Both the position numbers and the translations under genes were made by a program. From the NCBI RefSeq assembly GCF_015477765.1, contig NZ_JADLQQ010000001.1, forward strand, positions 1-64,000: 64,000 nucleotides of DNA. The letters run 5' to 3'. Below, piece by piece: positions 63,375 through 64,000 of the stretch. Below the pieces are notes generated by a model that searched no databases, was not told the DNA's origin, and saw only the letters and a program-made list of their open reading frames with translations. Positions within the stretch are counted from its first letter, which is position 1. Each line of letters begins with the position of its first letter. Source of the DNA: Nocardia transvalensis. Lineage in GTDB: Bacteria; Actinomycetota; Actinomycetes; Mycobacteriales; Mycobacteriaceae.

Positions 63375-64000
63375 TCAGTATCTGTCGTCCGGCGGCGGTT
63401 CGAAATCCCAATCCGGCGGCGGTTCGTGATCCCACTGCGCCGGTTCCGGAATATCGGCTGCCTGGGCGGACCGGGAATTCGATGCCGGAGCAGGTGCGGG
63501 TCGCGCTGCCGACGACTTGGTCGGCGGTGTGGCGCGAGGATCGGCGGATGCGGGCGAGGCACCCTCGGACGCAACGACTTCCAGCACGCCCTCGCCGTAT
63601 TTGGCGCGCTTGTTCTCACCCACACCACCGATGGATCCGAGTTCGGCGAGCGTGGCGGGCTTGCGGGTCGCGATCTCGCGCAGGGTGGCATCGTGGAAGA
63701 CGACGTAGGCGGGCACACCCTGTTCCTTGGCGACCGAGGCACGCCAGGCCCGCAGGCGCTCGAACAGATCGGCGTCGCCGGGGGCGAGGTCGGCGGCGGC
63801 GAGGCGAGATGCCTTGGCCCGCGGGGCCTTTGCGACCTTGGCGCGCTCCGGCTCGCGGCGCAGCATCACCTTTCGGCCACGGAACAGCACGTCGTCGCTG
63901 GCCTCGGTGAGGGTGAGCACACCGTAATCGCCGTGCACCGCCAGCAGCCCCTGGGCGAGCAGCTGGCGGATCACCCCACGCCATTCGGTATCGCGCAGAT
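63375..64000 (-). CDS. recQ: ATP-dependent DNA helicase RecQ, C-terminal part (cut by window edge)
   Basis: The frame is open to base 64000, so the gene continues beyond the window. The visible part contains the end of the RQC winged helix (EWRGVIRQLLAQGLLAV), then a Lys/Arg-rich linker, an HRDC domain (LFERLRAWRASVAKEQGVPAYVVFHDATLREIA, then LGSIGGVGENKRAKYGEGVLEVV), and a long disordered Pro/Ala/Ser tail ending PPPDDRY. RecQ unwinds recombination and fork structures. The helicase motor lies outside the window. Confidence 0.88.
   Translation of the reverse strand, partial: LRDTEWRGVIRQLLAQGLLAVHGDYGVLTLTEASDDVLFRGRKVMLRREPERAKVAKAPRAKASRLAAADLAPGDADLFERLRAWRASVAKEQGVPAYVVFHDATLREIATRKPATLAELGSIGGVGENKRAKYGEGVLEVVASEGASPASADPRATPPTKSSAARPAPAPASNSRSAQAADIPEPAQWDHEPPPDWDFEPPPDDRY

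Overview
The window is high-G+C actinobacterial DNA, most likely from Nocardia or a close relative in the Mycobacteriales. The reasons are: pervasive C/G third positions and frequent GTG starts; 4-base ATGA/GTGA gene overlaps; a REP13E12-type HNH protein carrying a mycobacterial SOS box; genes resembling M. tuberculosis Rv0910, Rv1144 and Rv1771; a KstR-like operator; and a tmRNA tag ending in YALAA. The species call is inference from gene content. No genome comparison was possible.

Layout, left to right. 0.1-2.5 kb: IS21 remnant (5'-truncated istA plus istB) and a GNAT gene. 2.9-4.9 kb: tRNA-Ala(GGC) with its terminator, an SOS-box HNH gene and a small coiled-coil gene. 5-13.6 kb: DsbA-like protein, MFS exporter, phosphoglucomutase, DUF190 protein without crcB, secreted lipase, and an MFS/TetR pair around two matching operators. 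13.6-21.4 kb: aldonolactone oxidoreductase, then two paralogous Asp23 (alkaline-shock) membrane modules driven by an ECF sigma gene. The sigma gene overlaps a zinc-finger/Asp23 fusion, and two small hydrophilic stress genes (one CsbD) flank the modules. 21.4-33.7 kb: MFS transporter, MmyB-type regulator fragment, YceI, 25-bp tandem repeats, LuxR regulator with two acyl-CoA ligases, two AraC regulators, a VOC protein, a KimA-like potassium permease and MscL.

33.7-41.6 kb is a histidine-utilisation operon read leftward: hutH-hutU-M20 hydrolase-hutF-hutI, with a divergent IclR gene and an 8-bp-arm palindrome between. HutF produces N-formylglutamate. No hutG is present, so the coupled M20 hydrolase probably supplies the last step. 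A second, decayed copy of the hutF 3' end lies in front of hutI. 41.6-49.8 kb: LysB/cutinase-like hydrolase, TetR/DoxX pair, F420-dependent oxidoreductase, an XRE-DUF5753/DUF6879/small-protein operon facing two very small genes, a FetAB-like ABC transporter, an Rv0910-like protein and an SDR dehydrogenase behind a KstR-like box.

49.9-58.7 kb: a PepSY protein divergent from a two-component system whose sensor domain holds twelve consecutive aspartates. A secreted set follows: AA10 LPMO, GH18 chitinase, membrane-anchored glycoside-hydrolase-like protein and phospholipase A2. 58.8-64 kb: DUF899 protein, tmRNA (ssrA) and smpB (both trans-translation partners within 2 kb), an EamA transporter, a short SPFH protein, a decayed tRNA-like element, two tandem tail-anchored small proteins sharing the C-terminus LYLQIRPGG, and the C-terminal half of RecQ running off the right edge.

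The strongest candidate for an under-described system is the ECF sigma/zinc-finger-Asp23/DUF6286/AmaP locus at 14.8-21.4 kb. The DUF6879 operon and the poly-Asp two-component system come next.
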